64,000 nt of DNA from Rhodovulum kholense. GTDB lineage: Bacteria; Pseudomonadota; Alphaproteobacteria; Rhodobacterales; Rhodobacteraceae. The translations under genes and the position numbers were made by a program. The notes below the pieces were generated by a model. It did not search any database. It was not told the origin of the DNA and saw nothing but the letters and a program-made list of their open reading frames with translations. This document shows positions 55,002 through 63,828 of this stretch, one piece after another; the stretch's first letter is position 1, and every line of letters starts with the position of its first letter. The stretch lies in NCBI RefSeq assembly GCF_003053725.1, contig NZ_QAYC01000004.1, positions 124,001 through 188,000 on the forward strand, read 5' to 3'.

Positions 55002-56872
55002 GCGGACCGCCGTTCGATCTGCCGCAGCCGCGCAAGAATGAGCGTGGCCGCCGCCGGGGTCATGCCGTCGATTCGCCCGGCCTGGGCCAGCGTTTCGGGG
55101 CGAGCCCTTGAAAGCTTGCCCTTCAGTTCGGTCGACAGGCCCTCCAGTTGATCGTACGGGAAGTCCGACGGGATCTTCTGAGCCTCATCCCGACGCATCG
55201 CCTCTACATCTTGGGCCTGCCGGTCGATATAATGCGCATATAGTGCGTCGCGTGCCAGTTGCGTGCGAATCTCCTGATCGACATCCTCAAGCCCGGGATC
55301 GAGCGGAATCAGGTCTTCGAACGTCACATCCGGGAAGGCGAGAAGGTCGATGCCGTTTCGACGAGCGCCGTCCGCGTTGACCTTGATTCCGGCACTCGTG
55401 ATCTGCTTCGGCGTCAGCGAGAGGGATTCGAGCCGGTCGCGCGCCGCGGTCAACCGCTCCATCTTGTCGCCAAAGGCGCTCCTGCGCGCTTCCCCCACGC
55501 AGCCAAGGTCAAGACCAACCGGCGTCAGCCGTTGATCGGCGTTGTCGGCGCGGAGCGAGAGACGGAATTCGGCCCGCGAGGTGAACATGCGATAGGGTTC
55601 GCTGACGCCACGCGTCACCAAATCGTCGATCATCACGCCGATATAGCTTGTCGTCCGCGTGAACGTCGCCGGCCCCTGCCCCGCCACCTGCAGCGCGGCG
55701 TTGAGCCCGGCGACCAGCCCCTGGGCGGCCGCCTCTTCATAGCCCGTCGTCCCGTTGATCTGCCCGGCGAGGAAGAGACCGGGCACCTCGCGCAATTCCA
55801 AAGACGCGCGCAGCGCACGCGGATCGACATAGTCGTACTCGATGGCATAGCCAGGCTGCAGGATACGTGCCGATTCGAGCCCCTCGATGGAGTGGACGTA
55901 AGCCTCCTGCACGTCCTCGGGCAGCGAGGTCGAAACGCCGTTCGGATAGACGGTCGGATCGTCGAGGCCCTCGGGCTCGAGAAATATCTGATGCGACCCC
56001 TTGTCGGCGAAGCGCACGACCTTGTCCTCGATAGAGGGGCAGTAGCGCGGGCCGACGCCTTCGATATGGCCGCCGTACATCGCAGAGCGCGACAGATTTT
56101 CCCTTATTATTTCATGCGTTTGCGAATTCGTATGCGTGATCCCGCAGGCAACTTGCCGAGCCTCGACCCCGTTCGACAGAAACGAAAACAACACCGGATC
56201 CTCATCGCCCGGCTGGCTATCGAGCCGGTCCCAGTCGATGGTCCTTCCGTCAAGGCGGGGCGGTGTGCCGGTCTTCAGCCGACCGAGTGGAAGGCCGAAA
56301 CTGTCGATCCTTTCGGCCAGACGCACCGAGGGCCGGTCACCGATGCGGCCCCCGGGGCTTTGCCGGTCACCGATATGGATGACACCCCGCAGGAACGTCC
56401 CGGTCGTCAGAACCACGGCGCCCGCCGTGATCTCAACCCCGTCGGCCAGAACGATTCCCGCAATTCGGCCATCACGTTCGATCAGATCGGCGGCCTCGCC
56501 TTCGATGATCTCTAGACCGGGCGTGGCGGTCAGCATCGCTTGCACGGCCTCGCGGTACAATTTGCGGTCGGCCTGGGCGCGCGGACCTTGCACGGCAGGC
56601 CCCTTCCGGCGGTTGAGAAGACGAAACTGGATCCCGGCGCGGTCGGCCGCCCGCCCCATCAGCCCGTCAAGCGCATCCACCTCGCGTACCAAGTGACCTT
56701 TTCCAAGCCCGCCAATGGCCGGGTTGCAGGACATCACGCCGATCCCGTCGCGGCGGAGCGTCACGAGGGCCACCCGCGCGCCCAGACGGGCGGCGGCATG
56801 GGCCGCTTCGGCGCCGGCATGGCCGCCGCCAACCACGACGACATCGAAGCTGCAATGTTTCACGTGAAACAC
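54998..56872 (-). CDS. mnmG: tRNA uridine 5-carboxymethylaminomethyl modification enzyme, FAD subunit
   Basis: 624 residues. With MnmE it modifies wobble uridine 34 of several tRNAs. FAD binding: [21 protein letters not shown] (about residues 10-30). [23 protein letters not shown] (catalytic Cys region), [12 protein letters not shown] and [20 protein letters not shown] are conserved. The C-terminal helical domain binds MnmE and tRNA. The GTG start at 56872 is built into a perfect parS, giving an N-terminus of MFHVKH, common in alphaproteobacterial MnmG. It follows mnmE by 3 bases and overlaps rsmG. Confidence 0.96.
   Translation of the reverse strand: MFHVKHCSFDVVVVGGGHAGAEAAHAAARLGARVALVTLRRDGIGVMSCNPAIGGLGKGHLVREVDALDGLMGRAADRAGIQFRLLNRRKGPAVQGPRAQADRKLYREAVQAMLTATPGLEIIEGEAADLIERDGRIAGIVLADGVEITAGAVVLTTGTFLRGVIHIGDRQSPGGRIGDRPSVRLAERIDSFGLPLGRLKTGTPPRLDGRTIDWDRLDSQPGDEDPVLFSFLSNGVEARQVACGITHTNSQTHEIIRENLSRSAMYGGHIEGVGPRYCPSIEDKVVRFADKGSHQIFLEPEGLDDPTVYPNGVSTSLPEDVQEAYVHSIEGLESARILQPGYAIEYDYVDPRALRASLELREVPGLFLAGQINGTTGYEEAAAQGLVAGLNAALQVAGQGPATFTRTTSYIGVMIDDLVTRGVSEPYRMFTSRAEFRLSLRADNADQRLTPVGLDLGCVGEARRSAFGDKMERLTAARDRLESLSLTPKQITSAGIKVNADGARRNGIDLLAFPDVTFEDLIPLDPGLEDVDQEIRTQLARDALYAHYIDRQAQDVEAMRRDEAQKIPSDFPYDQLEGLSTELKGKLSRARPETLAQAGRIDGMTPAAATLILARLRQIERRSA
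56856..56871. other. parS: parS site 2 (at the mnmG start)
   Basis: A second perfect 16-base TGTTTCACGTGAAACA, beginning one base inside the mnmG start codon. It encodes FHVKH on the minus strand. It lies 1.9 kb from parS site 1 and about 3.2 kb from the putative origin. Confidence 0.95.
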
Positions 56873-56875
56873 TCC

Positions 56876-58162
56876 TCACTTTCCCAGGCAGAAACGCGCG
56901 AAGATCTCGTCGAGCAGGGTTTCAACATCGATCCTGCCAAGCAGAGACTCAAGCGCCCGCGCTGCGCGACGGATATCCTCGGCCGCCAGCTCTGTCGAGC
57001 CCATGCCGTGAGATAGCTGATTCTGCGCCTCCGCGATAGCGCCTCGCGCGCGCCGCATCGCTTCGGCATGCCGTTCTCGCGTGGCCGTGACCGCACGCGA
57101 GGCCCGGCTGTTGAGGATGGCCGCGATCCTTTCCACCAGCTCGGCGACGCCCTGCCCGGTTCGGCCGGACACCCCGGTTGTCCCATCGCCCAGATCGGCC
57201 TTGCCCCGCAGCACAATGTCATCCGGACCCTGCGCCAGGCCCTCGGTCCGGCCGCTGTCGTCCAGCAGGAACACCCGAAGGTCGGCCGCAGTCGCCCGCT
57301 CGATGGCCCGCGCAATGCCGATGGTTTCCACGTCGTCGGCGCTGTCGCGCAGACCCGCGGTATCGAGAAATGTCACCGGAAGGCCGCGCAAATCCATCCG
57401 CACTTCGATCACGTCGCGCGTGGTGCCGGCGTGTTCAGAGGTGATTGCCGCCTCGCGGCCCGCCAAGTGGTTCAAAAGCGTGGATTTTCCTGCGTTCGGC
57501 GGCCCAACGATGGCGATCTCGAAGCCGTCGCGTATCCGCTCGGCCATCGCAACGCCCTCGATCTCTGTCTGAAGCGCGGTTGAAACCCCGGAAAGAAGGG
57601 CCGTGACCTCGGGAGTCACGTCGACCGGCACGTCCTCGTCGGCGAAATCAATCGTGGCCTCCAGCAACGCGGCCGCGCGGATGAGAGACTCGCGCCACAG
57701 CGCAACCTTTTCCCCCAAAGCGCCCGAAAGAACGCGCAGGGCCTGACGTCTCTGCGCCTCAGTCTCGGCCTCCAGCAGATCTCCCAGCCCCTCGACCTGC
57801 GCCAGATCCAGAACGCCGTTTTCCAGAGCGCGCCGGGTGAATTCTCCGGGCTCGGCCAGCCGCAGCCCATCCTGTTCGCCAAGGGCGCGCAACACGGCAG
57901 CAACGGTGGCGGGGCTGCCATGGCATTGAAGTTCAACGACATCCTCGCCGGTGAAGCTCGCGCCTTTCGCAAAGCACAGCACCAGCGCCTCGTCCAGCAG
58001 CACGCCTTCGGCATTCGTCAGCCGACGCAAGCCCGCCTGCCGAGGTGCGGGCAGCGACCCGGCCAGGGCGCGCGCGGCCGTCATGGCCCGCGGACCGGAA
58101 ATGCGGATCACGGCGACGCCCGCCTTTCCGCGTGCCGTCGCCTGGGCGAAAATCGTGTCCAG
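56876..58162 (-). CDS. mnmE: tRNA modification GTPase MnmE
   Basis: 428 residues from an apparent CTG start. The beginning reads [25 protein letters not shown], matching the family opening MDTIFA..., and the only codon at the conserved Met position is CTG at 58160-58162, preceded by a very strong ribosome-binding site. The next in-frame candidate is a GTG within VAVIRISG, which would delete conserved residues. G domain: [16 protein letters not shown] (about 219-234), TAGLR, and switch motifs. It ends FARFCLGK, the CxGK signature. It works with MnmG on tRNA U34. It lies 3 bases from mnmG and 24 bases from rho. Confidence 0.95.
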   Translation of the reverse strand: MDTIFAQATARGKAGVAVIRISGPRAMTAARALAGSLPAPRQAGLRRLTNAEGVLLDEALVLCFAKGASFTGEDVVELQCHGSPATVAAVLRALGEQDGLRLAEPGEFTRRALENGVLDLAQVEGLGDLLEAETEAQRRQALRVLSGALGEKVALWRESLIRAAALLEATIDFADEDVPVDVTPEVTALLSGVSTALQTEIEGVAMAERIRDGFEIAIVGPPNAGKSTLLNHLAGREAAITSEHAGTTRDVIEVRMDLRGLPVTFLDTAGLRDSADDVETIGIARAIERATAADLRVFLLDDSGRTEGLAQGPDDIVLRGKADLGDGTTGVSGRTGQGVAELVERIAAILNSRASRAVTATRERHAEAMRRARGAIAEAQNQLSHGMGSTELAAEDIRRAARALESLLGRIDVETLLDEIFARFCLGK

Positions 58163-58163
58163 G

Positions 58164-58173
58164 GATCACCTCC
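58164..58173 (-). promoter_or_regulatory. Ribosome-binding site of mnmE, full match to the anti-Shine-Dalgarno
   Basis: On the minus strand these bases read GGAGGTGATC, ten consecutive bases complementary to the universal 16S rRNA 3' end (GATCACCTCC). They are followed by one C and then CTG. The strong site supports translation from the CTG. Confidence 0.85.
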
Positions 58174-58186
58174 GGGCGAAGCCGCC

Positions 58187-59458
58187 TCAGGTGTTCATCG
58201 AATCGAAGAATTCCGAATTCGTCTTGGTCTGCTTGAGCTTGGAAATCAGGAACTCGATGGCATCGGTCGTGCCCATCGGGTTGAGGATCCGGCGCAGGAC
58301 GAAGGTTTTCTGCAGATCGGACTTGTCGACCAGCAGATCCTCTTTCCGGGTGCCCGATTTGAGGATGTCCATCGCCGGGAAGACCCGCTTGTCGGCCACC
58401 TTCCGGTCGAGCACGATCTCGGAGTTGCCCGTGCCCTTGAATTCCTCGAAAATCACCTCGTCCATGCGCGAGCCGGTGTCGATCAGGGCGGTCGCGATGA
58501 TGGTCAGCGACCCGCCCTCTTCGATGTTCCGCGCGGCCCCGAAGAACCGTTTCGGCCGTTGCAGCGCGTTGGCGTCCACACCGCCGGTCAGCACCTTGCC
58601 CGAGGACGGCACAACGGTGTTATAAGCCCGCCCAAGTCTTGTGATCGAATCGAGAAGGATCACAACATCTCGTTTATGCTCGACCAGGCGCTTGGCCTTT
58701 TCGATGACCATCTCGGCCACCGCGACGTGGCGCGTCGCCGGTTCGTCGAAGGTCGAGGAAATGACCTCGCCCTTCACAGACCGCTGCATGTCGGTGACCT
58801 CTTCGGGCCGTTCGTCGATCAACAGGACGATCAGATAGGTCTCGGGGTGGTTGGTTTCGATCGAATTGGCAATGTTCTGCAGCAGGACCGTCTTGCCGGT
58901 CCGCGGCGGCGCGACAATCAGCGCGCGCTGGCCCTTCCCGATCGGCGCCACAAGATCGATGATCCGGGCCGACCGGTCGCGGATCGTCGGGTCCTCGATT
59001 TCCATTTTCAGCCGCTCGTCCGGATAAAGCGGCGTCAGGTTGTCGAAGTTGATCTTGTGCCGGGCCTGCTCGGGGTCCTGGAAGTTGATCTTCGTGACCT
59101 TGGTGATCGCGAAGTAACGCTCGTTCTCGCGCGGCGCCTGCATCACGCCCTCGACCGTGTCGCCGGTCCTGAGCGAATGCATGCGGATCATGTCGGGCGA
59201 GACATAGATGTCGTCCGGACCCGGCAGGTAGTTCGCCTCGGGCGAGCGCAGGAAGCCAAAGCCGTCCTGCAGCACCTCAAGGACGCCATCGCCCGAGATT
59301 TCCCAGCCATCCTCGGCGCGCTCTTTCAGGATCGAGAACATCATCTCGCCCTTGCGCATCGCCGACGCGTTCTCGATCTCAAGCTCTTCCGCCATGGCAA
59401 GAAGATCCTTGGGGCTCTGGGCCTTGAGATCGGCGAGGTTCAGACAGTCTTGGGTCAT
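58187..59458 (-). CDS. rho: Transcription termination factor Rho
   Basis: 423 residues. It is a hexameric RNA-DNA helicase that ends transcripts. The N-terminus has [27 protein letters not shown], then the RNA-binding cold-shock-like domain ([34 protein letters not shown]). Walker A is [17 protein letters not shown]; the Q-loop and R-loop region includes [26 protein letters not shown]. It is shorter than some alphaproteobacterial forms that carry extra N-terminal repeats. It is followed by mnmE 24 bases on. Confidence 0.97.
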   Translation of the reverse strand: MTQDCLNLADLKAQSPKDLLAMAEELEIENASAMRKGEMMFSILKERAEDGWEISGDGVLEVLQDGFGFLRSPEANYLPGPDDIYVSPDMIRMHSLRTGDTVEGVMQAPRENERYFAITKVTKINFQDPEQARHKINFDNLTPLYPDERLKMEIEDPTIRDRSARIIDLVAPIGKGQRALIVAPPRTGKTVLLQNIANSIETNHPETYLIVLLIDERPEEVTDMQRSVKGEVISSTFDEPATRHVAVAEMVIEKAKRLVEHKRDVVILLDSITRLGRAYNTVVPSSGKVLTGGVDANALQRPKRFFGAARNIEEGGSLTIIATALIDTGSRMDEVIFEEFKGTGNSEIVLDRKVADKRVFPAMDILKSGTRKEDLLVDKSDLQKTFVLRRILNPMGTTDAIEFLISKLKQTKTNSEFFDSMNT

Positions 59459-59590
59459 GGGAGAGCTTTGCGGATGACGGCGCCGGGCAGGCTGCGCACA
59501 CGTTATACGGGAATCCCCGGACCGGACGGCCCGAGTTAAGGACGCTGCATAGTCCGGTGCGGGCCCCGAGTCAACTCGGAGCAGACCGGC

Positions 59591-60040
59591 CTAGAACTTG
59601 ACCACCACCGAAAACACGATGACCAGCATCAGAAGCGTCGGCACTTCGTTCATCATGCGGAAGGTCCGGCCAGTCCGGGTGTTGCGGCCCGCGATGAAAT
59701 CCTTGCGCCGCGCGCCCAGCCACATGTGAAACCAGGTCATCGCGATGACGCAGGCGCCCTTGGTATAGGGCCAGATCGAGTCCCAGTATACCACATTTGG
59801 TGTAAGCACCAAAGCCAGCCCGAAGACCCAGACCGCGATGATCGAAGGGTTCATGATGTAGCGGTAAAGCTTCATCTCCATGACCTGAAACAGCGCGTCC
59901 GTCTCGTGGCCCGGGGTCACCTTCTCGGTGTGATAGACGAAGATCCTCGGCAGATAGAACAACCCGGCCATCCAGGTCAGCACCGCAATGATGTGGAGCG
60001 ACTTGGTCCACGGATACATGTTGGCCAGAAATTCCGACAT
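59591..60040 (-). CDS. hemJ: Protoporphyrinogen oxidase HemJ
   Basis: 149 residues with four predicted membrane helices. It oxidises protoporphyrinogen IX to protoporphyrin IX. YPWTKSLHIIAVLTWMAGLFYLPRIFVYH has the conserved histidine and the helix-1 pattern of HemJ (UPF0093). KLYRYIMNPSIIAVWVFGLAL, MTWFHMWLGARRKDF and RMMNEVPTLLMLVIVFSVVVKF are also typical. It is the last gene before the putative origin. Confidence 0.94.
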   Translation of the reverse strand: MSEFLANMYPWTKSLHIIAVLTWMAGLFYLPRIFVYHTEKVTPGHETDALFQVMEMKLYRYIMNPSIIAVWVFGLALVLTPNVVYWDSIWPYTKGACVIAMTWFHMWLGARRKDFIAGRNTRTGRTFRMMNEVPTLLMLVIVFSVVVKF

Positions 60041-60279
60041 TGTCTGCCTCGCTACGCTCGGTCGCCTACCGCGCCTCTTCTAGAGCAATAGGAAAAGAAA
60101 AGAAAAGATGATGTTTTTGTAGGGCCTGTGGACGGTGTGGATTACCTGTCCCTCCCCGGCTTCATCCACAGTTCTCGAGCCTGTGGAAGAAAGTGAAGAT
60201 AACTCGTCACGATTTCTGCGAAAATCCTGCAACGATATGCAAAAAAAGGAGATTTTTGTCCTCATCTGACCTTCCGGCC

Positions 60280-60288
60280 TGTGGATAA
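60280..60288 (-). promoter_or_regulatory. Perfect DnaA box
   Basis: TGTGGATAA on the plus strand, the reverse complement of the TTATCCACA consensus, in the middle of the putative origin. Confidence 0.85.
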
Positions 60289-60447
60289 CTTCTGTGTATC
60301 TTGAGCGCGGCGATTCGCTAACAGGCGCCGTCGGCTATCATCCACGGTGGATTTGGACAGCCGGATTCTTGACATTTCCCCATCCGACCGGCACCCCAGC
60401 AGGCAGGCACCACTTATCCTGAAACCGTGCGACCGTCTCTCCTGGGT

Positions 60448-60456
60448 TTATCCACA
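60448..60456 (+). promoter_or_regulatory. Perfect DnaA box near maf
   Basis: TTATCCACA, just before the maf start. It could serve both replication initiation and regulation of maf transcription by DnaA. Confidence 0.83.
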
Positions 60457-60468
60457 GGGTTGCCCCGA

Positions 60469-61104
60469 ATGCCCGAACCAATGTCCCGACCGATGCCCGA
60501 ACCGACATCCGACCGCGTGATCCTTGCCTCCGGCTCGTCCATCCGCCGCCAGCTTCTGACCCGGGCGGGGCTTGTCTTCGAAACCTTGCCCGCGCGCGTC
60601 GACGAAGACGCGATCCGCGCCGCGATGGAGGCCGAGGGCGCCGGGCCGGGCGACATCGCCGAGGAACTGGCGGCCTTCAAGGCCAAGCGGGTGGCCGAAA
60701 AGCACCCCGGCACCCTGGTGATCGGCTGCGACCAGGTGCTGGCCCATCGCGGCAAGGTGCTGGCCAAGGCCGAAACTCACGAGGCGGTGCGCCAGCAGCT
60801 GCGCAGCCTGCGCGGCGGCAAGCATCAGCTTCTGTCGGCGGTGGTGGTCTATGACGACATGCGCCCGCTTTGGCGCCATGTCGGCGAGGTCTCGCTGACG
60901 ATGCGGCCGTTTTCCGACCACTACCTGGACGAGTATCTTGACCGCAACTGGCCCGCCGTGCGCGATGCGGTGGGCGGCTACAAGCTGGAAGAAGAAGGCG
61001 TGCGTCTGTTTTCTACCATCGAGGGTGACTATTTTGATGTTCTGGGTTTGCCCTTGCTACCGCTGCTGACCTTCCTGACGACCCGAGGAGTTTTGATGGC
61101 ATGA
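60469..61104 (+). CDS. maf: Maf-family nucleotide pyrophosphatase
   Basis: 211 residues from the ATG at 60469; later in-frame ATGs at 60481 and 60493 are alternatives, and the frame is open to a GTG at 60427 within the origin. VILASGSSIRRQLLTRAGLVFETLPARVDED is the Maf signature with the conserved Ser-x-x-Arg. VIGCDQVLAHRG and GGKHQLLSAVVV follow, and a late GGYKLEEEGVRLFSTIEGDYFDVLGLP is conserved. It hydrolyses modified or non-canonical nucleoside triphosphates. The four-base overlap with aroE (ATGA) shows coupling. Confidence 0.92.
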   Translation: MPEPMSRPMPEPTSDRVILASGSSIRRQLLTRAGLVFETLPARVDEDAIRAAMEAEGAGPGDIAEELAAFKAKRVAEKHPGTLVIGCDQVLAHRGKVLAKAETHEAVRQQLRSLRGGKHQLLSAVVVYDDMRPLWRHVGEVSLTMRPFSDHYLDEYLDRNWPAVRDAVGGYKLEEEGVRLFSTIEGDYFDVLGLPLLPLLTFLTTRGVLMA

Positions 61105-61934
61105 GTGACAAGATCCCCCTGGCCGGTGTCATCGGCTCGCCCATCGCGCATTCGAAATCGCCCCTGCTGCACCGCCACTGGCTGGAACGCTACGGCATTC
61201 GCGGATTCTACATTCCGATGGATGTGGCCCATGCCGACCTGAAGCAGGTGCTCGAGGCGCTGCCGCGCATGGGATTCGTGGGCATCAACGTCACGATTCC
61301 GCACAAGGAAACCATCCTCAGCCTTGCCGATTCCGTGTCGGACCGCGCCGCCCTGATCGGGTCGGCCAACACGCTGATCTTCCGCGCCGACGGCAAGGTC
61401 TATGCCGACAATACCGACGGGATCGGCTTCATCGAGAACCTGCGTCAGGGCGCCCCGGGCTGGGACCCGACCGCTGGACCCGCCGCCGTGCTGGGCGCGG
61501 GCGGTGCCGCGCGGGCGGTGGTGGCCGCGCTGTCGGAACAGGGCGTGCGCGAAATCCGCGTCTCGAACCGCACCCGGTCGCGCGCCGAGGCGCTGCGGGC
61601 CGAGTTCGGCCCCAAGATCGTGGTGCATGACTGGGTGCAGGCGGCGGCGATGATCGACGGCGCCGCGACGGTGGTGAACACCACTTCGCTGGGCATGGTC
61701 GGCAAGGCCGAGTTCAAGGTGCCGCTCGACGCGCTTTCGCCCGATGCGGTGGTCAGCGACCTGGTCTATGTGCCGCTGGAAACGGCTTTCCTGCGCGAGG
61801 CGCGGGCGCGTGGCTGTGTCGCTGTCGACGGGCTGGGGATGCTGCTGCATCAGGCCGCGCCGGGCTTCGAGCGCTGGTTCGGCCGCCGTCCCGAGGTCGA
61901 CGAGGCCGCCCGCGCGGTTCTTCTCGACGCATGA
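61101..61934 (+). CDS. aroE: Shikimate dehydrogenase
   Basis: 277 residues. It reduces dehydroshikimate in the aromatic amino acid pathway. VIGSPIAHSKSPLLH binds shikimate, INVTIPHKE has the catalytic Lys, and VLGAGGAARAVVAAL (about residues 129-143) is the NADP site. NTTSLGMVG and DGLGMLLHQAAPGFERWFG are conserved. It overlaps maf and coaE by four bases each. Confidence 0.97.
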   Translation: MSDKIPLAGVIGSPIAHSKSPLLHRHWLERYGIRGFYIPMDVAHADLKQVLEALPRMGFVGINVTIPHKETILSLADSVSDRAALIGSANTLIFRADGKVYADNTDGIGFIENLRQGAPGWDPTAGPAAVLGAGGAARAVVAALSEQGVREIRVSNRTRSRAEALRAEFGPKIVVHDWVQAAAMIDGAATVVNTTSLGMVGKAEFKVPLDALSPDAVVSDLVYVPLETAFLREARARGCVAVDGLGMLLHQAAPGFERWFGRRPEVDEAARAVLLDA

Positions 61935-62527
61935 GCCGGCCGTTTCTTCTGGGCCTGACCGGGTCCATCGGCATGGGCAAGTCGACCACCGCCGCACTGT
62001 TTCGCGAGCGGGCCGTGCCGGTCTGGGATGCCGATGCCGCCGTGCACGGCCTTTATGCCGAGGGCGGCGCCGCGGTTGGACCCATCGGCGGCCTTTGCCC
62101 CGAGGCGGTCCGCCGGGGCGCGGTCGACCGTGCGGCGCTGAAGGACTGGATCGCCCGCGAGCCCGAGGCGCTGATGCGGATCGAGGCCGTGGTGCATCCG
62201 CTGGTCGCGGCCGACCGTCAGGCCTTCATCGACCGGCACCGCGACGCGCCGCTTCTGGTGCTGGACATCCCGCTTCTGTTCGAGACCGGGGCCGATAAAT
62301 GGCTCGACGCGGTGCTGGTGGTGACCGCGACGCCGGAGGTTCAGCGCGCCCGGGTGCTGGACCGTCCGGGCATGACCGAGGCGCAGCTGGACGCCATCCT
62401 GGCCCGCCAGATGCCCGATGCCGAAAAACGCGCCCGCGCCGATCATGTGATCGAGACGCTGACGCCGGACCATGCCCGGGCCGAGGTCGTGGCGCTGATC
62501 GAAAAGCTGGGGGCCGCCGATGCGTGA
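61931..62527 (+). CDS. coaE: Dephospho-CoA kinase
   Basis: 198 residues. It makes the last step of CoA synthesis. The P-loop is GLTGSIGMGKSTTAALFRE (about residues 8-26). VWDADAAVHGLYAEGGAAV and LDIPLLFETGADKWLDAVLVV are the typical CoaE motifs. It overlaps aroE by ATGA and dnaQ by 8 bases. Confidence 0.96.
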   Translation: MSRPFLLGLTGSIGMGKSTTAALFRERAVPVWDADAAVHGLYAEGGAAVGPIGGLCPEAVRRGAVDRAALKDWIAREPEALMRIEAVVHPLVAADRQAFIDRHRDAPLLVLDIPLLFETGADKWLDAVLVVTATPEVQRARVLDRPGMTEAQLDAILARQMPDAEKRARADHVIETLTPDHARAEVVALIEKLGAADA

Positions 62528-63257
62528 GATCGTTCTCGACACCGAAACCACGGGCTTCGAGCCCGAAACCGGCGACCGGATCGTCGAGATCGGCGCCGTC
62601 GCGCTCTGGAACCATCTGCCCACCGGCGAGACGTTTCACGTCTATATCAACCCCGGCCGCGACATGCCGGACGAGGCCTTCGGTGTGCACGGGATCGGGC
62701 CGGATATTCTGGCCAACCCGCGACCGGCCAAGCCCGGCGAGGTCACCCTGCGCGACAAGCCGCCGTTTTCCGAGGTCGGGCAGAAATTCCTCGATTTCGT
62801 GCAGGATTCGAAACTGGTGATCCATAATGCCAGCTTCGACATGAAGTTCCTGAATGCCGAGCTTGGTTGGCTGGGTCTGCCCAAACTGCCGATGGGCCAG
62901 GCGATCGACACGCTGGCCATGGCGCGCAAGAAGTTTCCGGGTTCGCCCGCGACGCTGGATGCGCTCTGCCGTCGCTTCGGCATCGACAACACGATGCGCG
63001 AAAAGCACGGCGCGCTGCTCGATTCCGAGATCCTGGCCGAGGTCTATCTGGAACTGATCGGCGGCCGACAGCCCGATTTCATGCTGGCCACCCGGTCCCG
63101 GGCCGCAAGCGCCGGGTCCGAGGCCGAGGCGGCGGCCTGGCGTCCGCGTCCGCGGCCGACCCCCCTGCCCCCGCGCCTTACAGACGAAGAAGCCGCCGCC
63201 CATCGGGCCTTTGTCGAGGCGATGGGCGACGGCGCGCTTTGGAAAAGCTACGACTGA
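62520..63257 (+). CDS. dnaQ: DNA polymerase III epsilon subunit (3'-5' proofreading exonuclease)
   Basis: 245 residues. DEDDh nuclease motifs: IVLDTETTGFEPETGDRIVEIGAV (motif I), HNASFDMKFLNAELG (motif II), and the late KHGALLDSEILAEVYLEL with His and Asp (motif III). The C-terminal tail (about 190-245) with LPPRLTDEEAAAHRAFVEAM fits the contact region for the polymerase subunit. It overlaps coaE by 8 bases and ends the maf-aroE-coaE-dnaQ operon. Confidence 0.96.
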   Translation: MREIVLDTETTGFEPETGDRIVEIGAVALWNHLPTGETFHVYINPGRDMPDEAFGVHGIGPDILANPRPAKPGEVTLRDKPPFSEVGQKFLDFVQDSKLVIHNASFDMKFLNAELGWLGLPKLPMGQAIDTLAMARKKFPGSPATLDALCRRFGIDNTMREKHGALLDSEILAEVYLELIGGRQPDFMLATRSRAASAGSEAEAAAWRPRPRPTPLPPRLTDEEAAAHRAFVEAMGDGALWKSYD

Positions 63258-63263
63258 GTGGGT

Positions 63264-63770
63264 TTAGGCGGTCCCGCTCGGCGTCTGTTCGTTCTGAACG
63301 GCGGCGGCGCGGCGCGCGATTTCCTGACGGTACAGCGCCACGAAATCGACCGGCTCGAGGTTCAGCGACGGGAAGCCGCCGTCACGCGTCACGTCCGACA
63401 CGATGCGCCGCACGAAGGGGAACAGCATCCGCGGGCATTCGATCAGCAGGAAGGGATGCAGCTGGTCCTCGGGCACGTTCTCGATATGGAAGAGCCCGGC
63501 ATAGTCCAGTTCCATCAGGAAAAGCTGGCTTTGGTCGGCCTTGTTCTTCGACGAGACGGTGAACTTGGTGATGATCTCGTATTGATGCTCGGCCGGACGC
63601 TTGCGCGCGTCGAGTGCCACCTGCACCGTCACGTCAGGAGTCACCTCGCCCGAGGCGCCCTTCTGGACCAGAATGTTTTCGAAGGACATGTCCCGGATAT
63701 ACTGGCCCAGGATCTGCATTCTCACTTGCGGCTGCTGCGCGGCGGCGCCGTTGCCCTCGGTCTCGCTCAT
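63264..63770 (-). CDS. secB: Protein-export chaperone SecB
   Basis: 168 residues. It keeps preproteins unfolded for the Sec pathway. The core is MQILGQYIRDMSFENILVQKG, then TVQVALDARKR, then AGLFHIENVPEDQLHPFLLIECPRMLFPFVRRIVSDVTRDGGFPSLNLEPVDFVALY, all highly conserved. The Gln/Ala-rich N-terminus and Thr/Gln C-terminus are variable. It faces dnaQ tail to tail with 6 bases between them. Confidence 0.97.
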   Translation of the reverse strand: MSETEGNGAAAQQPQVRMQILGQYIRDMSFENILVQKGASGEVTPDVTVQVALDARKRPAEHQYEIITKFTVSSKNKADQSQLFLMELDYAGLFHIENVPEDQLHPFLLIECPRMLFPFVRRIVSDVTRDGGFPSLNLEPVDFVALYRQEIARRAAAVQNEQTPSGTA

Positions 63771-63828
63771 GGCGTGCTCCTGCGAAGGGTTGCGTTGCGC
63801 CTTCGCTTAGCAGGTCGGCCCCCGTCGC

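Larger units (their letters stand above)
60041..60468. other. oriC: Putative chromosomal replication origin (oriC)
   Basis: Gene-free, relatively AT-rich segment of about 430 bases between divergent hemJ and maf. It holds two perfect DnaA boxes (60280-60288 and 60448-60456), near-perfect ones at 60136-60144 and 60162-60170 (one mismatch each) and several looser ones, e.g. 60182-60190. An A-rich/T-rich stretch at about 60091-60120 is a candidate duplex-unwinding element; a second lies at 60241-60257. The flanking genes (parA, parB, mnmG, rsmG, mnmE, rho on one side; maf, aroE, coaE, dnaQ on the other) and nearby parS sites are the classic alphaproteobacterial origin context. Confidence 0.9.

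Noticed and set aside
60080-60265. 61-codon minus-strand frame in the origin region
   Set aside because: No family features, lies across the AT-rich and DnaA-box segment, and has no convincing ribosome-binding site.
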